From assembly GCA_045540635.1 (NCBI GenBank), contig JAZQHO010000180.1, positions 1 to 24,998 on the forward strand: a DNA stretch of 24,998 bases, read 5' to 3'. Shown here piece after piece: positions 6,938-13,429 of the stretch (positions are counted from its first letter, which is position 1; every line of letters starts with the position of its first letter). The stretch is from Limiplasma sp045540635 (GTDB lineage: Bacteria > Bacillota > Clostridia > Christensenellales > Aristaeellaceae). Under the pieces are notes generated by a model. That model was not told the DNA's origin. It did no database searches and saw nothing but the letters and a program-made list of their open reading frames with translations. The translations under genes were made by a program, and so were the position numbers.

Positions 6938-7450
6938 GCGGGCAAGGTGGCGGCCAAGCCATGCCGCGAAGAAAGCCTTGAGCAGATCCAGCGGCAGAAA
7001 GATCGCCACATAACTGATCAGAATACTGCCTACGGAAAGACTGTTTTTCAGATATACTTTGGAAAGCAGCGCAACATAAGCGCCTGCGATCATATACAGA
7101 ACAAACACCCCCGAAAAGGAAGCCAAATACCGGCTTCCTTTTCTTGTACGTTGGCGCACGTGTGAGCAAACGCATGCAGCAGCCGGAAAAGCAAGCAGAT
7201 AGCCAAAAGAAGGGGTCACGATCACTGCTGGACCATTTACGGCAGAGAACACCGGCAAACCAATAAGCCCCGCCAGCAGATAGACGGCGGTCGTGTACAG
7301 ACAGTAGCGCACAGGCATCAGCTGGCCACAGAGCAGAACGAAAAACACCTGTAGTGTGACCATCACATCCGTACCGGGAATGGTAAAACGGAACAGGAGC
7401 GTGGATAGGATGATTAGCGCACAAAAAAGTGCGCAATAGCATATTCTCAT
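6917..7450 (-). CDS. bioY: BioY-family biotin transporter substrate-binding subunit
   Basis: BioY is the membrane S-component of the ECF biotin transporter and usually works with a shared EcfAA'T energising module encoded elsewhere. The roughly 177-residue protein is highly hydrophobic with about six membrane segments. It shows family signatures VTLQVFFVLLCGQLM, YLLAGLIGLPVF, a GYLLAFPAAA segment and LPLDLLKAFFAAWLG near the C-terminus. Start choice is uncertain: ATG at 7450 follows AAGGGA, while GTG at 7465 follows GGGGG and would add MKGRT. A TTGACA promoter lies upstream. No biotin synthesis gene or BirA gene is nearby. The 3' end overlaps proA by 21 bases, and a terminator-shaped inverted repeat lies inside the coding region at 7114-7142. 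Confidence 0.9.
   Translation of the reverse strand: MRICYCALFCALIILSTLLFRFTIPGTDVMVTLQVFFVLLCGQLMPVRYCLYTTAVYLLAGLIGLPVFSAVNGPAVIVTPSFGYLLAFPAAACVCSHVRQRTRKGSRYLASFSGVFVLYMIAGAYVALLSKVYLKNSLSVGSILISYVAIFLPLDLLKAFFAAWLGRHLARSGFGKL
7114..7142. terminator. Terminator-shaped perfect inverted repeat inside bioY
   Basis: AAAAGGAAGCC (7114-7124) and GGCTTCCTTTT (7132-7142) form a perfect 11-bp stem with a seven-base loop, A-rich on one side and T-rich on the other. On the plus strand it lies about 180 bases past the proA stop, where no other terminator is seen. On the minus strand it falls in mid-bioY, encoding about GSRYLASFSG. Confidence 0.5.
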
Positions 7451-7498
7451 TGTTCGTCCCTTCACGTACTTGCCCCCTGTTTTATCAAGATCTCCAGC

Positions 7499-7528
7499 AT
7501 CATATTACAGGGAGAGAAACTGTGTCAA
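7499..7528 (-). promoter_or_regulatory. Sigma-A-type promoter for bioY
   Basis: On the minus strand a perfect TTGACA (7523-7528) and TATGAT (7499-7504) are 18 bases apart, giving a leader of about 40 bases before the ATG at 7450. I saw no recognisable BirA operator. Confidence 0.75.
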
Positions 7529-7552
7529 TATGTCTAATCGGGCAGCTGGATG

Positions 7553-7560
7553 CATACAGT
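7553..7560 (+). promoter_or_regulatory. Possible sigma-E -10 element for yabP
   Basis: CATACAGT matches the mother-cell sigma-E -10 consensus CATACANT exactly and would start transcription near 7567, just ahead of the GGGGAGG ribosome site at 7571. A well-placed -35 is not clear: ATA at 7528-7530 is farther away than usual. The yabP operon is under sigma-E in Bacillus, which makes the match plausible. Confidence 0.45.
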
Positions 7561-7582
7561 AATGGGGGAAGGGGAGGATGAA

Positions 7583-7888
7583 ATGGGCAACAGCACGCTG
7601 GAAACAACGCAGACCGGTACCCTGCGGACTGCACACAGCATCCATACCGACAGACGTAAAAAAACAGTGATCACTGGTGTAGCGGATGTGTGCAGCTTCC
7701 ACGAAACAGAGATCGTTCTCAGATTGGAAAGCGGTCATCTGTTCCTTACGGGGCAAGGGCTTCACATTGGTAAACTGCTGCCGGAGGAAAGCCGGTTAGA
7801 TGTGGATGGACAGATCGACAGCATAGTTTATGAAACGCCAAGAAAACCAGTTGCAAAATTCTTCGGCTGGACAAAGAACCGATCATGA
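7583..7888 (+). CDS. yabP: Sporulation protein YabP
   Basis: A 101-residue soluble protein needed for spore formation in Bacillus; its exact biochemical role is unknown. Landmarks are RKKTVITGVADVCSFHETEIVLRLESGHLFLTG, followed by LHIGKLLPEES, DVDGQIDSIVYE and a C-terminal KFFGW, all in the family order. The ATG at 7583 has GGGGAGG five bases upstream; an ATG at 7562 would start upstream of that ribosome site and add an Asp/Glu/Gly-rich leader foreign to the family. The stop overlaps the yabQ start (ATGA). In Bacillus yabP is preceded by an S4-domain gene, but here the neighbour is the divergent bioY. Its presence indicates a sporulating ancestor or lifestyle. Confidence 0.92.
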   Translation: MGNSTLETTQTGTLRTAHSIHTDRRKKTVITGVADVCSFHETEIVLRLESGHLFLTGQGLHIGKLLPEESRLDVDGQIDSIVYETPRKPVAKFFGWTKNRS

Positions 7889-8247
7889 AACTTTTTTTTG
7901 AAACCGCATCACAGGCGCAGCTGTTTTTAATCATGCTGCCAATTGGTATGTTTCTTGCACTGGTAGCAGATCTGGCAAGCGGTGCCGGAGTACTGCGTCC
8001 TTTGTGGGATGTGTTTGCGATGCTGTTGAGCTTTGGTGCCGTTGGTACAGGGATTGTCATGTTCAGAGACAGCGGCCTTCGGATGTATCACTTCCTTGCA
8101 GTTATCGTTGGTATGCTTCTGTATATACTTGGAATCCGTGCGGCGCTCAGCAGGATAAAAACAGAAATTTTCGGAAAAGTGAGAAAAGAAAGAAGGAAAA
8201 GAGGTAATATATGCCGAATAAATAAAGAAAATCGTTTTGAGAGGTGA
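7885..8247 (+). CDS. yabQ: Spore cortex protein YabQ
   Basis: A small membrane protein (120 residues) of the YabQ family, which is required for cortex formation and sits in the forespore outer membrane region in Bacillus. Three hydrophobic segments (about 10-31, 38-59 and 68-88) are followed by a strongly basic tail (KVRKERRKR). The family start pattern MKLFFETASQAQLFLIMLPIGMFLALVADL is evident. It overlaps yabP by four bases and ends inside the ribosome site of divIC, so the three genes are tightly coupled. It is on the short side for the family. Confidence 0.85.
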   Translation: MKLFFETASQAQLFLIMLPIGMFLALVADLASGAGVLRPLWDVFAMLLSFGAVGTGIVMFRDSGLRMYHFLAVIVGMLLYILGIRAALSRIKTEIFGKVRKERRKRGNICRINKENRFER

Positions 8248-8254
8248 TCATCCC

Positions 8255-8560
8255 ATGAGAGGTTCTTTTAACGGCTGGCTTTTTGCTATTGGCATGGTGG
8301 CGATGGTCATTGTGTTCGTTGTTGTTAACGTCAATATCATTTCCGAAACCGAGATACTGGAGCAGGAATGTGTGTCTGTCAACAGATCGATCATGGATCT
8401 GAAGGCCGAAAATCAGGCACTCACTAAAGAATTGGATACCGTCGGCACCGATGCGTTTATCGAGCGTCAGGCACGCGACAACTACGATTACATGATGCCG
8501 GACGAACTGCGTTTTGTGATCAGCTTTCCCGACGAGGAAGCTGATCAGCCCTCTCTGTAA
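8255..8560 (+). CDS. divIC: Septum formation initiator, DivIC/FtsB family
   Basis: A bitopic division protein that pairs with FtsL and DivIB in the divisome. The 101-residue product has a short cytoplasmic start, one membrane helix (about 7-29), an extracytoplasmic coiled coil (SVNRSIMDLKAENQALTKELDTV) and the FtsB-type segment IERQARDNYDYMMPDELRF. The ATG at 8255 follows GAGGTGATC, which pairs extensively with 16S rRNA; the ATG-less extension from 8237 does not. Position after yabQ matches Bacillus. A strong terminator closes the operon directly at its stop codon. Confidence 0.92.
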   Translation: MRGSFNGWLFAIGMVAMVIVFVVVNVNIISETEILEQECVSVNRSIMDLKAENQALTKELDTVGTDAFIERQARDNYDYMMPDELRFVISFPDEEADQPSL

Positions 8561-8580
8561 TTTCTCAGAGAGGTTTTTTT
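8550..8580 (+). terminator. Intrinsic terminator of the yabP-yabQ-divIC operon
   Basis: CCTCTCTG (8550-8557) pairs with CAGAGAGG (8566-8573) and is followed by seven T. The divIC stop codon TAA lies in the loop, so the left arm of the stem is the last coding sequence of the gene. Confidence 0.9.
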
Positions 8581-8650
8581 GTCTGCATTTATCTGATAAA
8601 TAAGAGCTCTGGGCGTTGGAGCTTGAAAAAATACAGATGGGGTGATCGGA

Positions 8651-9556
8651 TTGCGAACAGCGGCGATCGGTATCGGTTCCAATTCTCTGCGGATGCTTCT
8701 GGCAAATATCGAGAACGGCTGTCTGGAAAGGCTTGAACGGTATCGGGAAGGGCTCCGTGTATTTGCTGCTCTGGATGATCAGCGCAGGATCTCGAACGCT
8801 ATGCTTGCTCAGGCGGCAGACAGCATAGAGGCTTTTGCCAAAGAAGCCGTGGAGAAGGGTGCGGAAGAGATCCATCTTTTTGCTACCAGCGCTGTACGGG
8901 ATGCGACGAATGCAGATGCATTTACCCAAACGATTTTTGACCGTACCGGGCTTGTGCTTCGCATCTGCTCCGGTGACGAAGAGGCTGAACTGTCTTTTCT
9001 GGGAGCCACCAGAGGCTGCCCCTCCGGTATGATCGACATCGGCGGCGGCTCAACGGAGATCGTTGTGGGAGACCCTCATGCCATCCATACCGGCAGAAGC
9101 TTGCAGATGGGTGCGGTGCGCCTGTTCCGTATGCTGCCTGCAAACGATGCGGCAGCTGCCAAGCGGGTGATCGACCACGCGCGTTCGCTGCTTTCCCCCT
9201 ACAAGGCAGAGTATCTGGCTTACCCCGCCCAGGAGTGGATCGGTGTTGGTGGCACGTTTACCACAACTGCAGCCTTCGTGCAGCGCAAGCCGTGGGATGA
9301 CAGAAGGAATATCCACGGTTTCGGGCTTACCTATACTGATGTGATGGCTGCCATTGACATGCTTGCTCCCATGTCTCTGGAGGAGCGTAAACAGCTGGCA
9401 TTCCTGCAGCCTCAGCGGGCTGATATCATTGTTCACGGGTTGTGCATTCTGGCAGCCTGTATGCAGGAGCTTGAGCTTGAAAAGATCTGTGTCAGTGAAT
9501 ACGGAAATCTGGAAGGATATCTGAAAAAACACTATTTGAACAATAAAGAATCGTAA
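8651..9556 (+). CDS. Ppx/GppA-family exopolyphosphatase/pppGpp phosphohydrolase-like protein
   Basis: Members of this ASKHA-fold family cleave inorganic polyphosphate or the 5' phosphate of pppGpp. Landmarks of the 301-residue protein are AAIGIGSNSLRML (phosphate-1 loop), LFATSAVRDATNA, SGDEEAELSFLGA (with the catalytic Glu), MIDIGGGSTEIV (phosphate-2 loop), MGAVRL and GVGGTFTTTAAF. It is the short two-domain form, without the HD-like C-terminal domain of E. coli Ppx. I chose TTG at 8651 because the upstream GGGGTGATC fits it and family proteins begin just before this point; GTG at 8642 would overlap that site. The loop reads GIGSNS where DIGSNS is usual (Asp to Gly). It is transcribed separately from divIC, after a terminator. 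Confidence 0.87.
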   Translation: MRTAAIGIGSNSLRMLLANIENGCLERLERYREGLRVFAALDDQRRISNAMLAQAADSIEAFAKEAVEKGAEEIHLFATSAVRDATNADAFTQTIFDRTGLVLRICSGDEEAELSFLGATRGCPSGMIDIGGGSTEIVVGDPHAIHTGRSLQMGAVRLFRMLPANDAAAAKRVIDHARSLLSPYKAEYLAYPAQEWIGVGGTFTTTAAFVQRKPWDDRRNIHGFGLTYTDVMAAIDMLAPMSLEERKQLAFLQPQRADIIVHGLCILAACMQELELEKICVSEYGNLEGYLKKHYLNNKES

Positions 9557-9576
9557 ACTGCACCATTTGTTTACGA
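9551..9576. repeat. Inverted repeat at the 3' end of the Ppx gene
   Basis: TCGTAAAC (9551-9558) and GTTTACGA (9569-9576) form a perfect eight-base inverted repeat with a ten-base centre overlapping the Ppx stop codon. There is no T-run. It could be a weak terminator or a regulator site upstream of the EF-G paralogue. Confidence 0.4.
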
Positions 9577-9592
9577 AACGAATGTGAGAAAG

Positions 9593-9667
9593 TTTTCGCA
9601 AAGGTCTTTCCTTTTCGCAATATATCTGCTACAATAGATGTTGACATTATGAGATCGTTTTTTCGCA
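9593..9667 (+). repeat. Repeated TTTTCGCA elements upstream of the EF-G paralogue
   Basis: TTTTCGCAA occurs at 9593-9601 and 9612-9620, 19 bases apart (roughly two helical turns). The core TTTTCGCA recurs at 9660-9667 in the leader. The first two lie just upstream of the extended -10 at 9627-9635, where an activator or repressor would bind. Confidence 0.5.
9627..9635 (+). promoter_or_regulatory. Extended -10 promoter for the EF-G paralogue
   Basis: TGC-TACAAT is an extended -10 (TGn plus five of six matches). No good -35 lies 17 bases upstream (TTTCCT), which suits the extended type. The implied leader is about 90 bases. Confidence 0.6.
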
Positions 9668-9734
9668 TCAGGCTTGTTCGGATGAAAAATCAATGCTTTT
9701 GATGCAACAAATATTATCGTTTAGGGGGATTCAT

Positions 9735-11819
9735 ATGGCTAACTACGAAACCAAAAACATCAGAAATGTAGCCCTCATGGGACATGGCAGCGAGGGTAAG
9801 ACCACGCTGGTGGAGTCTTTGCTCTTTGCTGCCGGCGCGATCGATCGTCAGGGTCGGGTGGAAGACGGCAACACCGTTATCGACTACGATCCCGAAGAAA
9901 TCAAACGTAAGTATTCCATCAGCGCTGCCGTTGCTCCCATCGAATGGAACGGCAAGATGCTCAACATCATCGATGTTCCCGGTTATTTCGACTTCATCGG
10001 CGAAATGATGGGTCCCCTGCGTGTTGTCGAGACTGCTGCCATCGTTGTCAGCTCCGTTGGCGATATCTCCGTTGGTGCCGAGAAGGCATGGAAGTACGCC
10101 ACCAAGAACGGCGTTGCCAAGATGTTCATCGTAAACCAGATGGATCGCGACCATGCCGATTTTATGGCTGTTGAAGCCAAGCTGCGCGAGCAGTTTGGCA
10201 GCAGCGTTGTGCCTGTGCTGCTGCCCATTGGCGCCGGTGCCAACTACCGTGGCGTTGTCAACATTCTTGAGAACAAGGCTTACGAGCGTGTAGCCAAGGG
10301 CGCTCCCAAGGAGATCCCCGTTCCTGCCGATATGGCCGATGATATCGCTGTGGCTCTGGAAGAACTGACCGAGGCCGCTGCCGGTGCCGACGAAGAACTG
10401 ATGATGAAGTACCTCGAAGAGGGCGAACTGACCCACGAGGAGATTCTCGAAGGCTTCAAGGCCGGTATGTTCTCCGGCGAGATCTGCCCCGTCGTGCCCT
10501 GCTCCGCCCTCACCGGCGTTGGTGTTTCCAAGATGCTGGATGTTATGGCAGACTTCCTGCCCTCTCCCAAGCGTGCTGTTTACACCGGCACCAACCCCAA
10601 GAGCGGCGAAGAAGTCTCCCGCAAGTGCGACGTGGACGAACCCTTCAGCGCCTTCATCTACAAGACCATCGCCGACCCCTTCGTTGGTAAGCTTTCTCTG
10701 TTCAAGGTAATGAGCGGTAAGCTGGCTGCAGGTGCTAACCTCTACAACGTGAATGCCGACAAGCAGGAAAAGAGCTCCGGTATGTTCGTGCTCCGCGGCA
10801 AGAAGCAGATCAACACCCAGAACCTGAATGCCGGCGATCTGGGCGCTCTGAGCAAGCTGCAGTACACCAACACCGGTGATACCCTTTGCGATCCGGCCAA
10901 CCCCATCCAGTACCCCGGCATCGAGTATCCCGTTCCCTGCATGAGCAAGGCCGTATTTGCCGCCAAGCAGGGCGAAGAAGATAAGGTGTTCTCCGGTCTG
11001 GCTCGTCTGATGGAAGAAGATCCCTCCATCAAGATCGAAAAGAATGTGGAAACCACCGAGACTCTTCTGTCCGGCCAGGGCGACCTGCATCTGGACGTGA
11101 TCCGCAGCAAGCTGGCCACCAAGTTCGGTGCCAACGCCAATCTGCAGGATCCCCGCATCCCCTATCGTGAGACCATCAAGAAGACCGTTAAGGCTCAGGG
11201 CCGCCACAAGAAGCAGTCCGGTGGTCACGGCCAGTTCGGCGATGTGTGGATCGAGTTCTCTCCCACTGTTGATCCCAGCGTAGACTTCGAGTTCGAAGAT
11301 GCCGTCGTCGGCGGCGTTGTGCCCCGCAACTTCATCCCCTCTGTTGAGAAGGGCCTGCGCGAAAATATCGTGAAGGGCGTTTTGGCCGGTTATCCCATGG
11401 TGGGTCTGCATGCCAAGCTGTACGACGGCAGCTATCATCCTGTCGACTCTTCCGAAATGGCTTTCAAGACTGCTGCCCGTATTGCCTACAAGAAGGGCTG
11501 TATGGAAGCCGGCCCCACCCTGCTGGAGCCCGTGATGCATGTTGAGATCGTCGTTCCCGATGAGTACATGGGCGATGTTATGGGCGATATGAACAAGCGC
11601 CGCGGTCGTATTATGGGTATGAATAAGGTCGAGGACGGTCAGCAGCTGATCGCCGAGGCTCCCATGTCCGAGCTGTTCAAGTATGCCACCGACCTACGCT
11701 CTATGACTCAGGCACGTGGTTCCTTCACCACCACCTTCGAGCGTTACGAAGAAGTACCTGCCAACGTTGCGCAGAAGATCATCGAGAGCGCCAAGAAGGA
11801 CGACGAGGACGAAGAGTAA
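9735..11819 (+). CDS. Elongation factor G paralogue (EFG-II type GTPase)
   Basis: A 694-residue five-domain translation GTPase related to EF-G, which drives ribosome translocation or recycling. The P-loop is GHGSEGKT (16-23). Switch I reads RKYSI where EF-G has RGITI. G3 is DVPGYFDF (80-87), with Tyr in place of the catalytic His. G4 is NQMD (134-137) and G5 is CSAL (256-259). Domain IV carries SGGHGQFGDVWIEF, and the C-terminal domain has MGDVMGDMNKRRGRIMGM. The Tyr and divergent switch I are typical of the EFG-II subfamily, not of housekeeping EF-G; the tufA/rps neighbours of the true fusA are also missing. The start at 9735 has AGGGGG well placed. The gene uses a highly biased codon set (GCC, AAG, ATC), a sign of strong expression. 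The tail is acidic (KKDDEDEE). The exact role of EFG-II is unsettled. Confidence 0.92.
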   Translation: MANYETKNIRNVALMGHGSEGKTTLVESLLFAAGAIDRQGRVEDGNTVIDYDPEEIKRKYSISAAVAPIEWNGKMLNIIDVPGYFDFIGEMMGPLRVVETAAIVVSSVGDISVGAEKAWKYATKNGVAKMFIVNQMDRDHADFMAVEAKLREQFGSSVVPVLLPIGAGANYRGVVNILENKAYERVAKGAPKEIPVPADMADDIAVALEELTEAAAGADEELMMKYLEEGELTHEEILEGFKAGMFSGEICPVVPCSALTGVGVSKMLDVMADFLPSPKRAVYTGTNPKSGEEVSRKCDVDEPFSAFIYKTIADPFVGKLSLFKVMSGKLAAGANLYNVNADKQEKSSGMFVLRGKKQINTQNLNAGDLGALSKLQYTNTGDTLCDPANPIQYPGIEYPVPCMSKAVFAAKQGEEDKVFSGLARLMEEDPSIKIEKNVETTETLLSGQGDLHLDVIRSKLATKFGANANLQDPRIPYRETIKKTVKAQGRHKKQSGGHGQFGDVWIEFSPTVDPSVDFEFEDAVVGGVVPRNFIPSVEKGLRENIVKGVLAGYPMVGLHAKLYDGSYHPVDSSEMAFKTAARIAYKKGCMEAGPTLLEPVMHVEIVVPDEYMGDVMGDMNKRRGRIMGMNKVEDGQQLIAEAPMSELFKYATDLRSMTQARGSFTTTFERYEEVPANVAQKIIESAKKDDEDEE

Positions 11820-11839
11820 TCCTTCCAAGCAGAATACGG

Positions 11840-11865
11840 CGGGACCGACCCTTGTGTCGGTCCCG
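11840..11865 (+). terminator. Hairpin after the EF-G paralogue, probable terminator
   Basis: CGGGACCGAC (11840-11849) pairs perfectly with GTCGGTCCCG (11856-11865) around a six-base loop, 20 bases past the stop. The following TTCCTCTGT is only moderately T-rich, so termination may be partial, allowing some read-through into the kinase gene. Confidence 0.65.
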
Positions 11866-11906
11866 TTCCTCTGTATCCGTAAGTGTAGAGAACAGGAGAG
11901 ACAGCA

Positions 11907-12830
11907 ATGATCACAACGGTTTGTATGAATCCCTGCTACGATAAAACAGCCACCCTGAGCCGTCTGAATATCGGCGAGGTGAACCGCCTGCGTGATGTAC
12001 GGGTAGATATTGGCGGCAAGGCCATCAATGTAGCGATCGTGCTGCGCCGTTTGGGCGTGGCCGCAGATTGCATCGGTTGTCTTGGCGAGGCAGATGAGGA
12101 GAGCTTTCTGAAGCTACTGGAGAAGGAAAACGTGCCCCTCAGTTACATACTTGTTCCCGGGCAGGTGCGTACCAACCTGAAGCTTCTGGATGATGAGAGC
12201 CACAATGTAACAGAATTCAATGAACCGGGCCCGGTGCTTTCTCCCGAAAATCTGGATAGCTTCATCCAATTGCTGAAGGAAAAAACCAAGGATAGCTCCT
12301 GTGTGGTGTTCAGCGGGCGTTTGCCTATGGGCTGTGCAGATGAAACGTATCAGAAGTGTCTGCATGCGCTTGAGGGCAAGAAATGCGTGCTGGATTCTGC
12401 CGGTAAGTCACTGCTGTACGGTATCAAGGAGCGCCCTTACTTTGTAAAGCCTAACCTGCCTGAAATGGAGTCCATCATGAACCGCGAGCTGCGCACCCTC
12501 CGTTCTCTGCGGGATGCCGCGCTGTTCCTGATGGAATACGGTGCACAGAACGTGATCATTTCCATGGGCAAGTATGGTGCTATGTATACCAACGGCGCCA
12601 AGACGCTGTTTGCCCCTGCTTTGCAGGTGGAAGCCCGCTCCACTGTCGGTGCGGGTGATGCCATGATCGGGGGCGTGCTGATGGGGCTGGATAAGGGTGC
12701 ACCAATGGAAGAAGCATTCCGCTACGGCATTGCTGCCGGTGCAGCCAGTGTTATGACGGACGGCACCCAGCTGCTCAGACCGGACGATTTTCTCGCACTG
12801 GTGCCCAAGGTAACGGTGCAGGAGGTATGA
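11907..12830 (+). CDS. PfkB-family sugar-phosphate kinase (1-phosphofructokinase/tagatose-6-phosphate kinase type)
   Basis: A cytoplasmic ATP-dependent kinase of the ribokinase/PfkB superfamily in the FruK/LacC branch, which phosphorylates fructose-1-phosphate or tagatose-6-phosphate to a bisphosphate. The N-terminus VCMNPCYDKT matches the TLNPAxDxT pattern of this branch. VDIGGKAINVAIVLRRLG (33-50) is PfkB signature 1, and STVGAGDAMIGG (245-256) is signature 2 with catalytic base Asp251. Length of 307 is typical. AGGAG stands about ten bases before the ATG. No PTS transporter or DeoR regulator lies beside it, as would be expected in a fructose operon, so the substrate is not fixed by context. 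The stop overlaps the next gene's start (ATGA). Confidence 0.88.
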   Translation: MITTVCMNPCYDKTATLSRLNIGEVNRLRDVRVDIGGKAINVAIVLRRLGVAADCIGCLGEADEESFLKLLEKENVPLSYILVPGQVRTNLKLLDDESHNVTEFNEPGPVLSPENLDSFIQLLKEKTKDSSCVVFSGRLPMGCADETYQKCLHALEGKKCVLDSAGKSLLYGIKERPYFVKPNLPEMESIMNRELRTLRSLRDAALFLMEYGAQNVIISMGKYGAMYTNGAKTLFAPALQVEARSTVGAGDAMIGGVLMGLDKGAPMEEAFRYGIAAGAASVMTDGTQLLRPDDFLALVPKVTVQEV

Positions 12831-13315
12831 AAACAAATCTGGAGAGAAAATTCATCCGCTGTGGGCGGGCAGGCATGGCAATGTTCCTGAACGACGATTT
12901 TGCCCTGCTGCCGTATTCCTACAGCAGAGATGTGGCTTGCATCGATCACGCCAAATCGATGATCTTTAAAGTGATCGATATACGGAGCCGCAGAGAAGCG
13001 GGAGAGCTGGCGTTGCGCATCGGCGAAAGCCCGTGTATGTTCTATCTGGGGCATATCGGGTATCACATCGACCCGCCATACCGCGGCAGAAACGGCGCCT
13101 ATCAAGCGTGCCGCCTTGCAGAGCCACTGCTGAGGGATATGGGTCTGAGAACCCTTGTGATTACCACAGATGATGACAACCTCCCCAGCATCCGCACATG
13201 TGAGAAGCTGGGCTGCGAACTGGAATGTACGGTTGATGTGCCCGTTGCAATACAGCGCGAATATGAGATCAGTTTCAGAAAGCGTCGCTACATCTGGAAG
13301 ATACCCGAAGCATAA
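12827..13315 (+). CDS. GNAT-family N-acetyltransferase
   Basis: This 162-residue protein shows the Gcn5-related acetyltransferase core: IGYHIDPPYRGRNGAYQACRLAEPLL, in which RGRNGA is the acetyl-CoA pyrophosphate loop, then LVITTDDDNLPSIRTCEKLGCEL, the classical Asn-x-x-Ser and KLGF-type end of the fold. The N-terminal third, which would shape the acceptor site, is not recognised, so the substrate is unknown. It overlaps the kinase gene by four bases, so the two are co-translated, and is followed by a terminator. The functional link to the sugar kinase, if any, is not evident. Confidence 0.85.
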   Translation: MKTNLERKFIRCGRAGMAMFLNDDFALLPYSYSRDVACIDHAKSMIFKVIDIRSRREAGELALRIGESPCMFYLGHIGYHIDPPYRGRNGAYQACRLAEPLLRDMGLRTLVITTDDDNLPSIRTCEKLGCELECTVDVPVAIQREYEISFRKRRYIWKIPEA

Positions 13316-13333
13316 ACGGCAATAGCCCATCAA

Positions 13334-13378
13334 AAAAGCAGATTATGCTCCCATGGAGCGTTTTCTGCTTTTCTTTTT
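13334..13378 (+). terminator. Terminator after the kinase-GNAT operon
   Basis: AAAAGCAGA (13334-13342) pairs with TCTGCTTTT (13364-13372). An inner GCTCC/GGAGC stem (13347-13359) extends the structure. A further T-rich stretch follows (CTTTTT). The A-run on the left arm would also let it act on the other strand. Confidence 0.75.
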
Positions 13379-13429
13379 GCATAAAATGGGGTAAAATAGC
13401 ATGGTATATTAGGGAAAGGTGGTGCTTCC

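Noticed and set aside
8211..8225. A mini reading frame ATG CCG AAT AAA TAA with AGAGGT in front, inside yabQ
   Set aside because: Only four codons, entirely within the yabQ C-terminal coding region; probably chance in an A-rich basic tail.
9641..9646. A perfect TTGACA upstream of the EF-G paralogue
   Set aside because: No acceptable -10 lies 16-18 bases downstream (the position reads CGCATC); the extended -10 at 9627-9635 explains the promoter better.
9689..9700. The 12-mer ATCAATGCTTTT shared with 22960-22971 near the rnf promoter
   Set aside because: Matches of this length are expected by chance in 25 kb, and the flanking structures differ (the EF-G copy has no matching inverted arm).
9714..11540. 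A 608-codon open frame antisense to the EF-G paralogue
   Set aside because: It is a shadow of strong codon bias on the coding strand; the peptide has no recognisable domain and no ribosome site, while the plus-strand product is an unmistakable GTPase.
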